NCBI RefSeq assembly: GCF_018320785.1
Contig: NC_054868.1
Span: 47,499,874 to 47,563,873 of the forward strand
Length of the DNA: 64,000 nucleotides
Direction of reading: 5' to 3'
Source of the DNA: Cheilinus undulatus
Lineage: Eukaryota; Chordata; Actinopteri; Labriformes; Labridae
Shown here: positions 35,756 through 49,270 of the stretch, one piece after another
Position numbering within the stretch: position 1 is the stretch's first letter
Layout of the letters: the number at the start of each line of letters is the position of its first letter
The notes under the pieces: model-generated
What the model was told of the DNA's origin: nothing
Seen by the model: only the letters and a program-made list of their open reading frames with translations
Database searches by the model: none
Position numbers and translations under genes: made by a program

Positions 35756-38700
35756 GATACAGCACCCAGTAAGGGGTGTTCTTGTCTTCTTTTTTTTTCC
35801 TACTATGAAAACATTTCTTTCTCATATGTCTAAAATATGAAATTCAGTTAAGTGAAAGGAGAACAGACAAATTATCAGGTTAGTGTTTACACATTTTACA
35901 TTAACTACTTTTGGGCTAATTTGGAAAAAATCTGACTGTTTGCACTGATAAAATGAAACGCTGCTTTGTTTTTTTTTTCTTTCAGGTTCTAGACACCTTT
36001 GTCAACCATGTTGATAAAACCCTTGAAAGGTTTTGAAATTGCAGACACTTTTCCTGGTGGAGATGTTATCAGAATAATTGATTTCATATCAATCTATTCC
36101 TTTAACATGGTTACAAACTGTTACCTAGATCTAATGGAAGACGATGGCTACATGAAAGTCTTAAAATACAAAACAGTCTAAGTATCACATTTTATTTGGG
36201 TAAAGTTGAATATACAAACAGGATTATTTACAGTGACATTCATCTACTAGCTCCTGTTGCTCTGCTGTGGCCAACAGCGCCATCTGAAGTCTGTTTAGAG
36301 ACTGACAGCCCATAAGCTGCATTACAAATCTGCATGCTGAACAACAATCTACTTACTTCATAAACTTTATCGCTGGGGAAATTTGAGACAACTGCTATGT
36401 TTATTAAAATTCATAATCAGCTGGTATGAGTCAGCCTGTAGCTGAAAGTGGCATTTCCAAACAAGTGAGTCATATTCAGAGGGTGTATCTAATGTGCAGA
36501 CTTCAGTTCCTGCAGACTTTGTGAGCAAACTCAGAGGATGTCTATCCACAGTCTAAACAGCACACTAGTGGCCTCAAGTGGATGTTGTAGAGACTCATAG
36601 ACAGCCTGTTTGGTGACAGAGTTCATTGGGCCTTATTTATTTAAATTCCTACATTGCATTCACAGTATGGATTGGATGCTGCTGACTTTTTTTTTTTAAC
36701 TTACTGGATGCACGGTATTCGATTTTTGTTGATATTGATATTCCAATATTTACAGTTTCATTGTAGCCAATATAGATATACTGATACAAAATACTGATAA
36801 AAAACCAAGTTCAGAACTTCTGAACCAGGTTAAGGCTTCGGCCCCTAAACCCAGCGTTTGGTTCATCCTGCAGCGCCAGTACTGCCTACCAAAAGTTGCC
36901 CACCAGGTGGCAACTCAATTTTAGCCTTAAAAAACACTTTTAGTATTGGGGATAATGAAAGGAAAAAGACTTCAGCTGGTATAGGCCTGTTGGTCCTGCC
37001 AAAAACTATGAATTTACAGCCTTTACATCAGTTGTCAGTATTGGCAGAAATTAATATCTGCCTACATAGATACTTAACTTTTAACCTCAAATCTGCAGAT
37101 ACTAATGCCATATTGATGATAATGTGCATTCCTGCATCCCTACTTATATGTGAATGGGCACAAATGTCAGTCCAATTACATAGCACTTCTACATACAGAG
37201 CTTGCAATTTTTTTTCTTTAAAAAATGTATATAATTTTAATTTCATATCAAAGCTTCTATCTATAAGACTTCTGTTAATTAATATAGGCATTGGTGATTT
37301 ATGTGTAACATGATTTTAAACTTTGACAGCACAATACCTGTAAAGTTTAAACTGGTTGTTCTCAACTTGTCTTGCCTAGGGAGACTCAAACATCTCCTTG
37401 ATGAGAAATTGCAACCTGAAAATTTAAACCAATCAAATTTATTCATTAAAAAAGCGTTGCAATATGAACTTCAGATGAGGATAAATGTATGACTAAACAA
37501 AGAAACAGGACATAACAAGCATGTTCATTACAGAAGCTGTGAAAGGACATGCATAAATACATTTAATGTTTTGTTTTCAGTGATAACATGCAAATATTGG
37601 TTGTGTTTAAGACATCTGGAGAAACTAACACATTATAATGGGAAAACCAGATTTTATCCTGAGAAAATTGTGTAAAAAAAATCAAAATTTACTCACTGTT
37701 ACAGCAATATAAAATATAAAGCTGTGTGTCCACTTTGGACCCCCATACTTCATGGACTTTCAGATACAAAATTTTCTCCCAGCACACATTTGTGACACAC
37801 TGAAACAGCTCCCACTTTTGGGTCTTGACCAGCAAAACTGATAGCTGCTCTGTGCCAGTGCAAGAAAAATTAGTCCTCACAAATGCAATAATTTCTTGAT
37901 TTTAAGTCCTGCAAATATTACCAATAGTTTTGTTCAATTCAGCCATAGTCTTCTCTGCTGCCCCATCTTCTGCTCTCTTTATATTTGTTAGAGACATAAA
38001 CTTAAGTTTCCCATCCTAATGATACACCAAAAGACTTAAGAAGCATCGGAATTTACCAACCTGTGAATATGAATGGATAATTGCCGCTGTCTCTCTTTTG
38101 CTTGCAGCAGCCCTGGGTCAAAAGTATGACTGGAAACCTGCTGGGTTTTCATGCTTTGGTACTTTTAAATACTAGAGATCATCACAGTAGTACCAAAGAA
38201 TGGTCAGGTTTAATGAAAACTGACATAGGATAGGACATAGGGATGCATTTAAAGAAGAGTCCAGCAGAGGGCATGCATTTTTTTTTTGTTTTCTCACTGC
38301 TTTATAATGATAGAGTTGTCACCACATGTAATATAATAACTGTTTCTTTTAGTTTTGTTGTTAAACATTTAAAATAAATCAGTCCTAATTTGTTTTTGTT
38401 TAATTTATTCACTTTTCCTCGAGTTGCAGTGAATCCTTACTGGTTTTCAGCCACACTTCTCTCTCAATCTCTCACTTGTATAATTAATTGCTGGATTGCT
38501 CTCTCTCCCGCTCACTCTCTCTCTCTGCTTTATAATTAATTGGTGGGTTTGATTTAGTGGTCTGTGCAGGATTTTTTGAGGCAAAGCTTCTTTGTGCAGT
38601 CACTTTTGTAAATAGAAAACAATCAGCGGAGGCCTAGGGCATAAATCAAATCTAGATAATGCCTATAAAAGCTGATGGGAGAGGAACAGAAAGGCTTCAT

Positions 38701-39699
38701 GGCTTCATGCAGAGCTGCTTGAGTGCATTTATGTGTATGTTTTATAGAGATGTAGGGACGTTTGTGTGCATGTTTTCCCAGGTTTAGGAAATCACTGAAC
38801 AGGCTGAAGTCAACATGTGTGTAATTTCTGGATGTTAACTCTGTGACTGGTGAATTGATGGAGCTAGTATTTTATATTCTGTTACAGTGTATTGTTGAGC
38901 CACTAGAGCTCAGTCTAGAGAAGGTAAACAAACATTCCTAAAGAAGTCAAATACACTAATTCTCCACTATACCCACCACCTCCTTAATAAGAAATTGCTA
39001 CCCACATTTCTGAATGTTTGAACCACTTAAATTCATTTAATATAAATGCAGAATTTCCTATGAAAATATATTTTTTGTTGTTTTCTAGATGAGTAAATTG
39101 ATAAAAAACAACAATGATAAATGAGTCAAGATCTTAAGAATGCAAACAAAATTTACTTATGGTGTAAAGTGAAATGAATACCCAGTAAAATGTAAGAGGA
39201 CTTATTTGATCAATAACTGTGAATCCTTTAGAAGCAGAGGCTTTTGAAGAATATTTTTGCTTTCTTCTGTTTTTGTCTCCTTGTTTCTGTTAAAATATCA
39301 CCAACCTGCAGGTATGGCTTCAACTTTGCCAATCTGTTTAGTAATAAGACGCTAATATCATGCTTTAAAATGATACTGTCAAGATCAGCAGTGTTTTAGG
39401 AATTAGGCTTGGTTGCTGCATTGTTGCGTCCCTGGTGGAAAAATCTAGTGTTTTGGGCTGTTGGTCATACAAAATATGCATTTGCAAGAATTGTAATGTG
39501 ATCTTTTCACTTTTTTTAAACAGTGAAGGTGAACTGGCTGATTGTGGTGTTTGCTTTTAGGGCAGTAAATTCATGGAGTGCACCTGAAACACAATTGCTC
39601 AAAGCACTGGTGGATTGGGGGGGGGGCATTGATGTGTGAAAAAAATGCAACAAAAGGGCCCTCCTGGATGCCATTATGGTAGAGGAACATGAGTAAGCA
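35756..39699. other. Intergenic between cdc37 and pde4a
   Basis: No gene. An inverted GGGATGCAC-family repeat (36720-37140), a relic of the 21859 hAT family (37340-37830) and a small CT run (38500-38530) were seen. Confidence 0.45.
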
Positions 39700-40940
39700 C
39701 CCTGTGAGTGGACAAATTTGAGAAAGTGCCATATTTGATAACCTTTAAGTATGTAGGATTTGAGAAAAGGCATTCTTTTGTGTCATATAAATGGACATAA
39801 TTTGAGAAAGTTCCATCTTTTGTGGCCAGTAAGTGGACAAAATTTTTCAAAGCACCTTTATGTCCTTTTCATGGGCAAACTTTGTTCTCAAAAGCTCTCT
39901 TTGGTTGTCTTCAAGTAGACATATTTGGACAAAATGCCCTTTTTTTGACAAGTAAGTCAATAAAATTTGACAAGGCACCCTCTTTTGGACACTGTGTGGA
40001 AAAATGAGAGAGTGCTCTCTTTCAATGGCCTGTAAATGGTCAAGTTTTGACAAGGAACTTTCTTTTGTGACCTGTGGTTGGACAAAATTTGACAATATGC
40101 CTTGATTTGTGCCCTATAAGTTGACAATATTTGACAAAATGCCCTCTTTGATGACCTGAAAGTGGACAACAGTGACAAACTGCCCCAACTGATGTCCTGT
40201 AATCGGACGGATTTTACAAAATGCCCTCTTTGGTGACCTGTACGTGGACAGATTTTACAAAGTTCTCTCTTTGGTGACCTGTAAGTGGACAGATTTTACA
40301 AAGTTCCCTCTTTGGTGACCTGTAAGCGGACAGATTTTACAAAGTGCCCTCTTTGGTGACCTGTACGCGGACAGATTTTACAAAGTGCCCTCTTTGATGA
40401 CCTGTAAGCAGACAGATTTTACAAAGTGCCCTCTTTGGTGACCCAGGGATGAACAAAAGAGACAAAGTTCCCTCTTTGGTGACCTGCTAGTGTAAAAATT
40501 TGACAAAGTGTCCTCTTTGGTGACCTTGGGGTGGACAAATTTGACAAAATGCCTTCTTTGGTGACCTGTTATCGGACAGAAATTACCTGTAAGTGGAATG
40601 TTTTGAGAGTGTGCCCTCTTTGGTGACCTGGGGGTGGACAAAATGTACCAAGTGCCCCTTTTTGGTGACCTGGAAGTGGACAAAATGTGACAAAGTACCC
40701 TCTTTGGTAACCTGCTAGTGTTCAAATTTGACAAAGTGTCCTCTTCTTATGACCTATAAGTGAACAAAATTTGACAAAATGCCCTCTTAGTGACCTGGGG
40801 TTGGACATAAGTGACAAAGTGCCCTCTTTGGTGACCTGTAAATGGACAGATTTGTCAAAGTGCCCTCTTTGGTGGACTTTTGGTTTACAAATTTGACAAA
40901 GTCCCCTCTTTTGTGACCTGTAAGTGGACAAACTTTGACT
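39700..40940. repeat. Minisatellite of roughly 41-bp units
   Basis: About 30 degenerate copies of a unit containing GGTGACCTGTAAGTGGACAG and TTTTACAAAGTGCCCTCTTT; units near 40200-40440 are most alike. Open frames on the - strand are the repeat read through. Confidence 0.95.
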
Positions 40941-41327
40941 GAATTTGGTAGATTTTAGAGACATCACCCCCTTGTGTATCTTTGTGAATTTAATGATTAA
41001 TCATTCTTTATCTGTTTGACTGTGATGTGGTTTGTTTTTTCACATTATAAAAAACATTTAATTCTAACCTTGGTTTCTTAGTACATAGTACCACTGGCTC
41101 TAACCTAGTGCTTTTGCAGGCTCAGTGTCTGTATTTATCCCAAACAGTATGATATTTGAAGAAAAGGAGAAGCATGACTTCTGTTTCAGGTCCTCTAATG
41201 GATAAAAGTACTGCATGTCCTTGAATGACTGTTTAAGGACATAGAGAGAACGACGGCAGAGTGAGTAACAGGAACCATGGGTCCCTTTTTGTGCATCTTT
41301 TTTATTTAATGGACCGTGGTGTTCCCG

Positions 41328-41801
41328 TATAAATGTGCTGCATGTGTGGGTGATAATGGAGAATCACGCCTGACTATTGAAGCACAGAATCGGTGTGTGG
41401 CTGCTAATAAGAGGCAAAAAAAAGGAGAAGCTGTGGGGTACCGATGGAGAGAGGAGGAGCAGAGGCTGTTGTATGGGATTAATGGACACAGTATGTGCGT
41501 CTGTGAGGGAGGAGCGGAGGGGAGGGGAGATGGGCTTCTCCACGGAGGCTGTTTTGGTGGAGGTGGTGGGGGGTGACTGGGGGAGACCACTGTGGCAGGG
41601 GAGAGGGAGGAGAGGAGAGACAGGGAGGAGGGAGGGAGGCTGGTGAAGCAGCGGATATTCATGAAGACGGCAAGTGTTTTTTCTCTCACCGTGGTGACAC
41701 ACTGCTCGTCTGCAGAGAGACAGAGGCAGCGGGGAAGAAGACGGCTGAAAAAAGGAAGACGAGGCCCAGCCCATCTTTTCATTGATCTTGAGCCGATCAA
41801 G
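41328..41801 (+). other. pde4a: Putative non-coding first exon and promoter of pde4a
   Basis: A purine- and GC-rich stretch (about 41430-41790) ends at a strong donor AAG|GTGAGT (41802), on the sense strand of pde4a. TATAAA lies at 41328-41333. The next acceptor, at 42702, leads into the exon holding the pde4a start. Overlapping open frames here on both strands follow from base composition and match nothing recognised. The link to pde4a is inferred. Confidence 0.4.
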
Positions 41802-42702
41802 GTGAGTGTGTTTTTATTTTTTACATGCTGCAGCCTGACTCAGTGTCCGTCTGACACATCTCTCATTGCAGTGTGCAAACAGGCATGATGGGACGGCAGG
41901 GCTGCCCTCATGTCTGCATGGACTCTGCCTTTTCCTCTCATATAAATACATATAATGGCTGTTTTGTAACAGAAGAGCAGGATGGTAATTGAGCTGCATA
42001 TTGATGCATTGCTGCTTGGTTTTATAAGCTGCTTCATCTGTAGTGGAGGTTGAACTGGTGGCAGCCATATGTGCTCATATCTCTAATTGCCTGTGTGTGT
42101 ATATATGTCACTGTGTCACATTTGTTGATTTCTCCACTGTGTTTTTTATGCAGACTCAGATGTGGGAGTGCTTTCATTGAGTGGGTGTGTTCTTGTTCAT
42201 GACCCCTGCTAAAAGTCGTCTCCACTCCACGATCTGTCTGTTTACCAGCTCAATCAGAAACACTCTGATATGCTGAATCCATCCTGTCCAATGGAATTAG
42301 GTCATCTCGGACTGCTCAGAGTAATTATATAACATCAGACAGCTTTGGTGTTGCGGCATCTGCCCAGAATTAGCCACAATGTAGGTACAGCTCCTGCAAT
42401 GCCCAAACATTTTGTTAGGGCTGCCCCCCCATCATAACTCGACCAATCATTTGTCAGGATGTGAGTCAACAAATTGTTTTTTTTCTCAGTATTTTGTTGT
42501 TTGTGCCATACACAAGAAAACAAAAGGTATTTGTCCCTGAAAGATCATCAGTTTACATCACATGTGGAGTATGCTGGAGATAAGGTTTTCATATTTCACA
42601 ATGAATCAGATTAATTCATTATATTTAAAAAGGACAGGCAGTTCTAACAGAAGATGACTCAGAAAATCAGCTAATCATTTCTGTTTTTTTTTTTCGCCAC
42701 AG

Positions 42703-43453
42703 GGAACCTACACTGATGAGGACACACTGAGACAAACCAAGGATGTATCCTGGCATATCAAACCTGGATTCTGACTTTCCCTCTCTATGCAGACTTCTGA
42801 TCTGACTGATCGATCAGACAACGGGAAACTGATCCGACACGAGGAAGGCCAAATTTGATTTGGATTACAACCGATTGCAAAACTGCATTCATGTGCGATT
42901 GCTACTGTTTGGAAATGCCATGCAAACAATACTCCAAGAATAATCATCTTGGGAAACTTGGGATTGGCTTTTGTTCCCCAGTGACATCATGATCTCTAAC
43001 TGGGATATCCCTCTGGCTCGTCTGGCCAAAGCAAGACGACATGCAAGTGGACATATCTTCACCTGGAAACTCCTAGCATCCAGTGAAATGGAGTAAAACA
43101 ACTCTTTCTGCTATAATTTCTTCCAAACCTGCTGATCAAAACAAAAAGGTCATCGTCCTCAGACTGAACCTGGACCCTCTGAGGGGCACCTCAATGCAGT
43201 GTTAGCACTTCAGCGTCAGGACTGGACGCCTGCTTTCAGCCACCTGAGGACTGAGGTGTGGACAGAGTGCCTGGAAGCAAGAGAGAGAGGTGGTCGGCGG
43301 GCTAAGTCAGCTCCAATGGGGGCCGGTTGTGACCCGGTCTGACTCCGGTTTGACCTTGTAGTGACCTTGACCTCTCCGGTCCTGGCTCTCCACCTGCTCT
43401 GCTGCCTGGGTTCAGGAACGCTCCGCCCTGGGGCCCAGAACGAGCCAATCAGG
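42703..43453 (+). promoter_or_regulatory. pde4a: Putative pde4a 5' leader with upstream ORFs
   Basis: It follows a T-rich tract and CCACAG acceptor and runs unbroken to the coding ATG. Short upstream ORFs include one of four codons at 42716-42730 and one of 35 codons at 42989-43096, the latter with A at -3. Such a leader would be expected to lower translation of the main frame. Confidence 0.4.
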
Positions 43454-43495
43454 ATGAAGAAGAGCCGCAGCGTGCTGTCTGTGACTGGAGAAGAG
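43454..43495 (+). CDS. pde4a: pde4a exon 1 coding part: MKKSRSV N-terminus
   Basis: Fourteen codons, phase 0, GTGAGT donor. The frame is open upstream to a TGA at 43340-43342 without another ATG, so 43454 is the start. MKKSRSV is also the start of human PDE4B1, a long isoform. Confidence 0.8.
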
Positions 43496-46400
43496 GTGAG
43501 TCTGAGAATGTAAACAACCAGGGATGCACACGAAAATATCTGTTATTTCTGTGTAATTATTGTCAAATTTTAAACTTCAATATGTTATTAGTAAAAGTCC
43601 AACAACACTGACACCTGTTCCATTACCATAAAAAAAAAGTCCTAGGCACTAGGGCTGGCCAATATATCAGCGTTCTGGGATATATATGTATTTCAGGGTC
43701 CAACAACATTTATATCAATATAGTTTATGTCATAAGTGACTGCAGATGTCTATCTGCTTTAAGCTTACTCTACTAGAATGCAGTAAATGGCAACATTAAA
43801 TGTTAAACATGGTCCCTTTGCAAATTGAATTAAAGTTCATTTTAATATCTTTTGAAAAAAAGGATGCCAGTGAAATGATTATTTACCTCTAACTGTTAAA
43901 ATCTTATTGAACACAAGATAATCTATTTTAAATGCATGATCCAAATGAGAAATTACCTTTTGGAGCATTGATATAAGTAAAATGGTTTTGATATCTGTTA
44001 AGTACCACAGCAACAAAAATTGAAGTAACAAGCACCTAATATCAGGCAATTTATTGTTTTTAACTATCAAGAATTACAGGTAAACTCTTGCACACTGTTT
44101 AAACTGCACAATATAGTGAGGGTTTCCCACTCCACACCAGTTCCAACCACTTTCCCAAGTGTTGCCAACATATTTGTGCAATTTATAACTGCTTTGTCTC
44201 TGGTTTTAAAAAGTGACTGAAGATGATCAAGTTTCCATACTTTTTGACAATATTGATCAATAAATTAATGGTGTCTTTATCATTTTGAAACGCATTGTAT
44301 TTAAATTACAGGAATTTTTTCACAACCTCTGTGTATGAAAATGTTGCCTATGTTTTTTTTTTCGAAGGCTTTCAAGATTAATCACAGTTAATGAAGATCC
44401 ATAATTAGTGCATTCATTTCTTTAATTACAGTTAATAATATAAATTTATTGTCTCTTTTAACACACTTTGGAAAAGCCAATGCAGCGTCTCTTTAAAGCA
44501 ATAGTCATGTAGAATTAGTCCACCACTGCTCCTTAAAGGCCCCCGTAAATTGAAAATAAATCCATATTTAAGTTTGTTTTATGACTGGTCACTGTGTTAT
44601 GAACCCCCAGGTCAAATTTAAGTCAAATTAAACATCTCTAAGTTTATGAAATTAAGCTTCAAAATCATGAAAAATGAGGCAGTAAAATCCAGGATGGAAT
44701 GGGCGTGTCTGTTGAATGAGCTGAAGCCACGCCCACACAGGAGAAATATGATCCTCTCAGATTTGAAAATGTTACAATCTGAATGGAGAAATGCATTCAT
44801 GCTATTAGCCCGCCCCCTGACCTTACCTTACGTTGACCTTATGAACAGAGAGCAGCTGCCTGGCTCTGTGCTATAGAAGATGCAAAGTCCATTTTCCGGC
44901 TCAAATCTCTGTTATGATGCTTTAAATGATCTGTAGACCACTGTGGCTGATAGATTTGGCAAGTTTACCTCACAATGAACAAAAAAACATTATTTAACTG
45001 AATGTTAACTTTCAATAAAGGCAGTGACATCAGCTAGCAACAGACTGTACTGAGATGAACTGCTCTGTGATTTTATATTGTAGTATTAATGGGGTGGGCT
45101 AACTCCTCACTGTGGGTTTGTGACATCACTAGTCCACATATTAGCCCTGCCCAAATTAAACCCAGCCAGGAAAGAGGGGAAAAACTTTCCAACAAGTTAA
45201 ATCCAGAATTCAGCCACATGTAGATCTCAGTGTTTTCTCATGTTTACAGCAGCCATATTCCAACATATCTAGAGTGTTAAGACACAAAGTTTGGATTTCA
45301 CTTTACAGGGTCTTTAAAGTCTCATTTCACTTTAAAAAACTCACAGACCGCTCAGTGGACAAGTCAAAGTCATCTTTATGTTGCAAATATCAAAAATGTA
45401 CCATTTTACTGTCCCCTTTATTCCTTTTCAGTCCATTACAAGTTCTTTTTTATGTGAAGTTAAGTTTATGTTATAATCTTTCATCTACCAGTACAAGCAG
45501 GTCTGTATCCAACAGAAGGTTAACTGCACTTATTTCAAGACTGCATGCAAAAGCAGTGCAAAACTAGTGGAATTTTAAAATACACTTAAAAGAGTGTGTT
45601 CAAATGCAACTAACCACAGAAATTCTGAGATGAATTGTTATTTAAAATTGTAATCTTATGACAGCCCAATTTTTTTCGATCCAATCTCCTTTTTTAAATA
45701 GTACATACCAAAGTGCTGCAGGATGGCTAAAACACACAAAACAAACCCCCACAAAATACAGGGACATAATAACACAATAAAATACCCAAAAACATAAAAC
45801 CAACTAAAGACATATAAAACACAGAGATCACATATAACCAAATCTTGTATTAAGAAAATCAAAGACACAGATAACTTTTTTCATTTTAGACTGTGTGTAG
45901 GACTTTTCTGCAATTATCAGTAATCAAAGTCAAAAATCCATCCAATATTGGGTGGTTAAGATGTCTTTTTTTCCATATCTAACAGGAGTCAGCACCATTT
46001 TTTGTTAGTACAAGCACATCAATGTTTAAAATTTAGATATTGATTTTTTAAGATATTGTCTATAGTTGCTCATGAGACCACTGGAAAGCCTGATGATAAC
46101 TTAAGTACCTCTAGACGCACAACAATCAAGAAATAAAGTAAAAATTTAGTGCGAGCTCCGTCAGCAGCTAGAAAGTCACAAAGAAAGCTGAAGAAAAACA
46201 GGAAGTGATGAACTGTATCGCCAATAAGACAGGGAATTAGGGGAGATTTTGAAGAGGGAAACAGAGCCAGAGGGGAAGACACAACTTGCAGTGAAGCCAA
46301 AGCAGCAAATATTTTAATAGCTAAATTTATTAATTTTATCAGTATTTAGTAAGATAAAACACCAGTACAGACAGAAAAACGCAGAATATAGACCACAATA

Positions 46401-49233
46401 ATTATCTAGGCAGAAAGTCATTCAACCCCAGATTGTAATAACCATTTATTAGTTCTTTACAGAATAAATACATTTCTGCATCATTTTGCTTGATGCAGAA
46501 ACGCGTTGAAGTGTGTTTTTAGGTCTACACATGACGATGCTGTGAAAATAAAGGCATTTTAATGCTTGCAGAGAGTACCTTGGAGTTTTTTCTTATTTAT
46601 TAAACTTAGTTCTTTTCAGATTTTTTATCACTAAAGATATATTTCTTTAGCTAGTTTTAGTCCAGTCCTCCTTATGGAGAAAAGGTAGTCGACGAACATT
46701 TTTAGTCATATTTTTATTTGACAAAATTAACACTAAACTGCACAAGTACATGGGGTACATTTAGATACTAAAAATGTCGCTGATGTGCAGTTTTGACAGT
46801 GTTTTCTCTGTTGTCATCTCTTTTTCTCTCTGTTTATAAATGAGAGTAATCTTTTGCATGTTTTGGATGTGCCAAAAAGACTTCAGCAATGTCAGTGCTC
46901 TGCAAAACCTAAATCTTACCAAGTGTAATCTCTCGTTATCCTTAATATGAGACACATTTACTTGAGAAGTCCTGATAAACATGTATGTCAGCATATCACA
47001 AGTAAAAATAAGGCTGTCAATTAGTTAAAAATTTCTTTAAATACAGAGAGTAGAGATAATATCGCTATGATATCTGTACCTGCAGATGTTGGCTAAAAAA
47101 GTGAATTATCATTATACAGATATGACCCTTTCTGCCAATATTTACAACTGATATTTTGACTGTGAAAATCTGCTGTAAACATTTGCTGTATGGAAGTATA
47201 AGTTAGTGGAGTTTTAGGCTGGACCAAAAGACCTACATCAGCTGATGTCCTTTTCTTTAAGGACTGAAATTTGTTAAAATGTTCGTTCTTAAACGTTATA
47301 TTGTGTGTTGTAAGGATTGACATTTTAGGTATGAACTACATTTAAATATCAGTATTCGCTTTTTTGGCAAAAATCCATTACAGTGGATCCTAACATAGAG
47401 CTAAAGTTACTTGTCAAATTTCCTGAAATAAGATTTCATGTCTTATTTCAACAACCTTATCAAGTATTTTTGGTTGTTACTGTTACTCATTACAGACAAT
47501 TCAGGCCTTACTTTTTCCTTAAATACCTTGAAATATGATGTTCATGTGGAGTATTTAGAAAAATGATATGATTTTGACAAGTACAAGCAAATATACTTGA
47601 TTCCGTTTGAGTTTTTGCTGTTTATTTTCCCACTGAAAACATGAATGGACCACCGTAGCCCTTTCCTTTTCCTGCTTGTAGTCTTGGTTCAAAAGCATAA
47701 CTGAAAATTTAGTTTTTATGAAAGCTTTAGTTGAAATGATAGATTTAGTGTCGGTATGAAAAGTGTTAAAAATGTGGACAACCTTGGCGCTCACAGTCTG
47801 ACTCAGCTGTGCTTGAGTGTTTTCCTGAATCCTTACATGACTTACAGACCTCGTGACTTTCACACATCCGAGGCTCCCTTTGTTCTTGTTGTCAAGGTCT
47901 GTGGACGCTCTTAGGAGTCGGAGTGGTCAGTCTGTCTCCTCCAGCCTCCTCTCACTCATGGTCATCGTCCTTTATGTAAATGAGCCTCAGATAAATATGT
48001 ACTCTATGTAAGCGAGCTGTTTTATCTCAAAGCTAAAGGGCATAATGCCGTACATTACCCACACGCTCTTTGATTGATCATACTGAGCGTGCTCCTATAT
48101 ATCTGTATGTTTTTATGTGTAATGTATGTGTAAGTGCGAGCATCCTTCCACATCTGGTCTGGACGACATCAAACGCAGCATGGAAGCAACACGGCACTGT
48201 TGCCTAGCAACTGCTACCATTCCCCTTGTGTTTTGTTGCTACGGTACTGCAGTGCAGATCAGCCTGTAAGAGCTCGGTCTGTAGAGGCCTTATCCCAGAC
48301 ACACGCGCACAGCCACACATGCATGCAAGCACACACACATTCATTATTTATAATCTGTGTTTATGTCAAGGTTTTGTCCTTGTTTTGTCTGAATATGGAA
48401 AAAACTGCTCCGTTGGATAAATGCAAAATAACAACTGTTGAACCAAGTTTTTAAATGTTTCTCCCACTTGCAGCTTTTGTTGTTGGATAAATACCGTATT
48501 TACTTAATTTAGAGATAAAGTAAGTGTTTTTATTTGTTTAACCTTCCTCTCTTGTGTCTCTCAGGGTAATGACACAGATATAACCGGTTCTGGGGAGAAG
48601 GCGGAGTCATCCCGCTACAGCAGATCTTACACGTCTGGGGCCACACTGGGGGCCGAGCTACGCAGAGGGAGGAGCAGGAGACTGTCATCAAGTCTCCAGG
48701 TATTGAACCGGTGCATGGGTGCATTAACAGGCTTTGGGGGGTTAAAGTGGGCCCCTGTTAATTCCCTCACTTCCTGTGAATGTTGTAACAAAAGACCAGA
48801 CCAATAACAAATCCCATAAGAAAGCTAAACAGCTTCAGGAATAGTAACACTATGGTTTGTATTGTTATAGCTAGTGCCAGGATCCATTTGTTTTATCAGT
48901 TTAGGTCCAGGGACATTACTTACTTGACTTCTTTTATTCCTTTGCACATCAACTACAATGCCAGTCCCAAAAAAGTTGGGTCACTGTGTAAGATGTGAAT
49001 AGAAACAGAATGCAATAATTTTCAAATCACATAAACCCATATTTTATCCACAATAGAACATAAACATCATATCAGATATTGAAACTGAGACTTTTTGGAC
49101 CCTCGTGCACTGGTGGCTGGTGAAGCACACTTTCTGGACTCAAAACATAAAACTTGAAGGTCATTTGTTTTTGTGTTTTCTCAAATGAAATCATGTTGAT
49201 GTACTTTCTTTGTCCTTTCCAAATAAAAGATAC

Positions 49234-49270
<37 letters not shown>

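Noticed and set aside
35634-35833. KQNKT and FCFVL repeat frames
   Set aside because: Artefacts of the TTTTG array.
36858-37313. 151-codon frame downstream of cdc37
   Set aside because: Overlaps an inverted GGGATGCAC-family repeat; no homology or splice evidence.
40378-40967. Minus-strand frames with repeated SPKR/TKE peptides
   Set aside because: They are the minisatellite unit read through; frames drift with unit length and no start context or homology is seen.
41306-41888. Overlapping open frames on both strands near 41.3-41.9 kb
   Set aside because: Several frames are open at once because of purine bias; the donor at 41802 fits a non-coding exon better.
48134-48454. 106-codon frame just before pde4a exon 2
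   Set aside because: Contains a CA-rich stretch, no PDE4 similarity, and is not needed for the transcript model.
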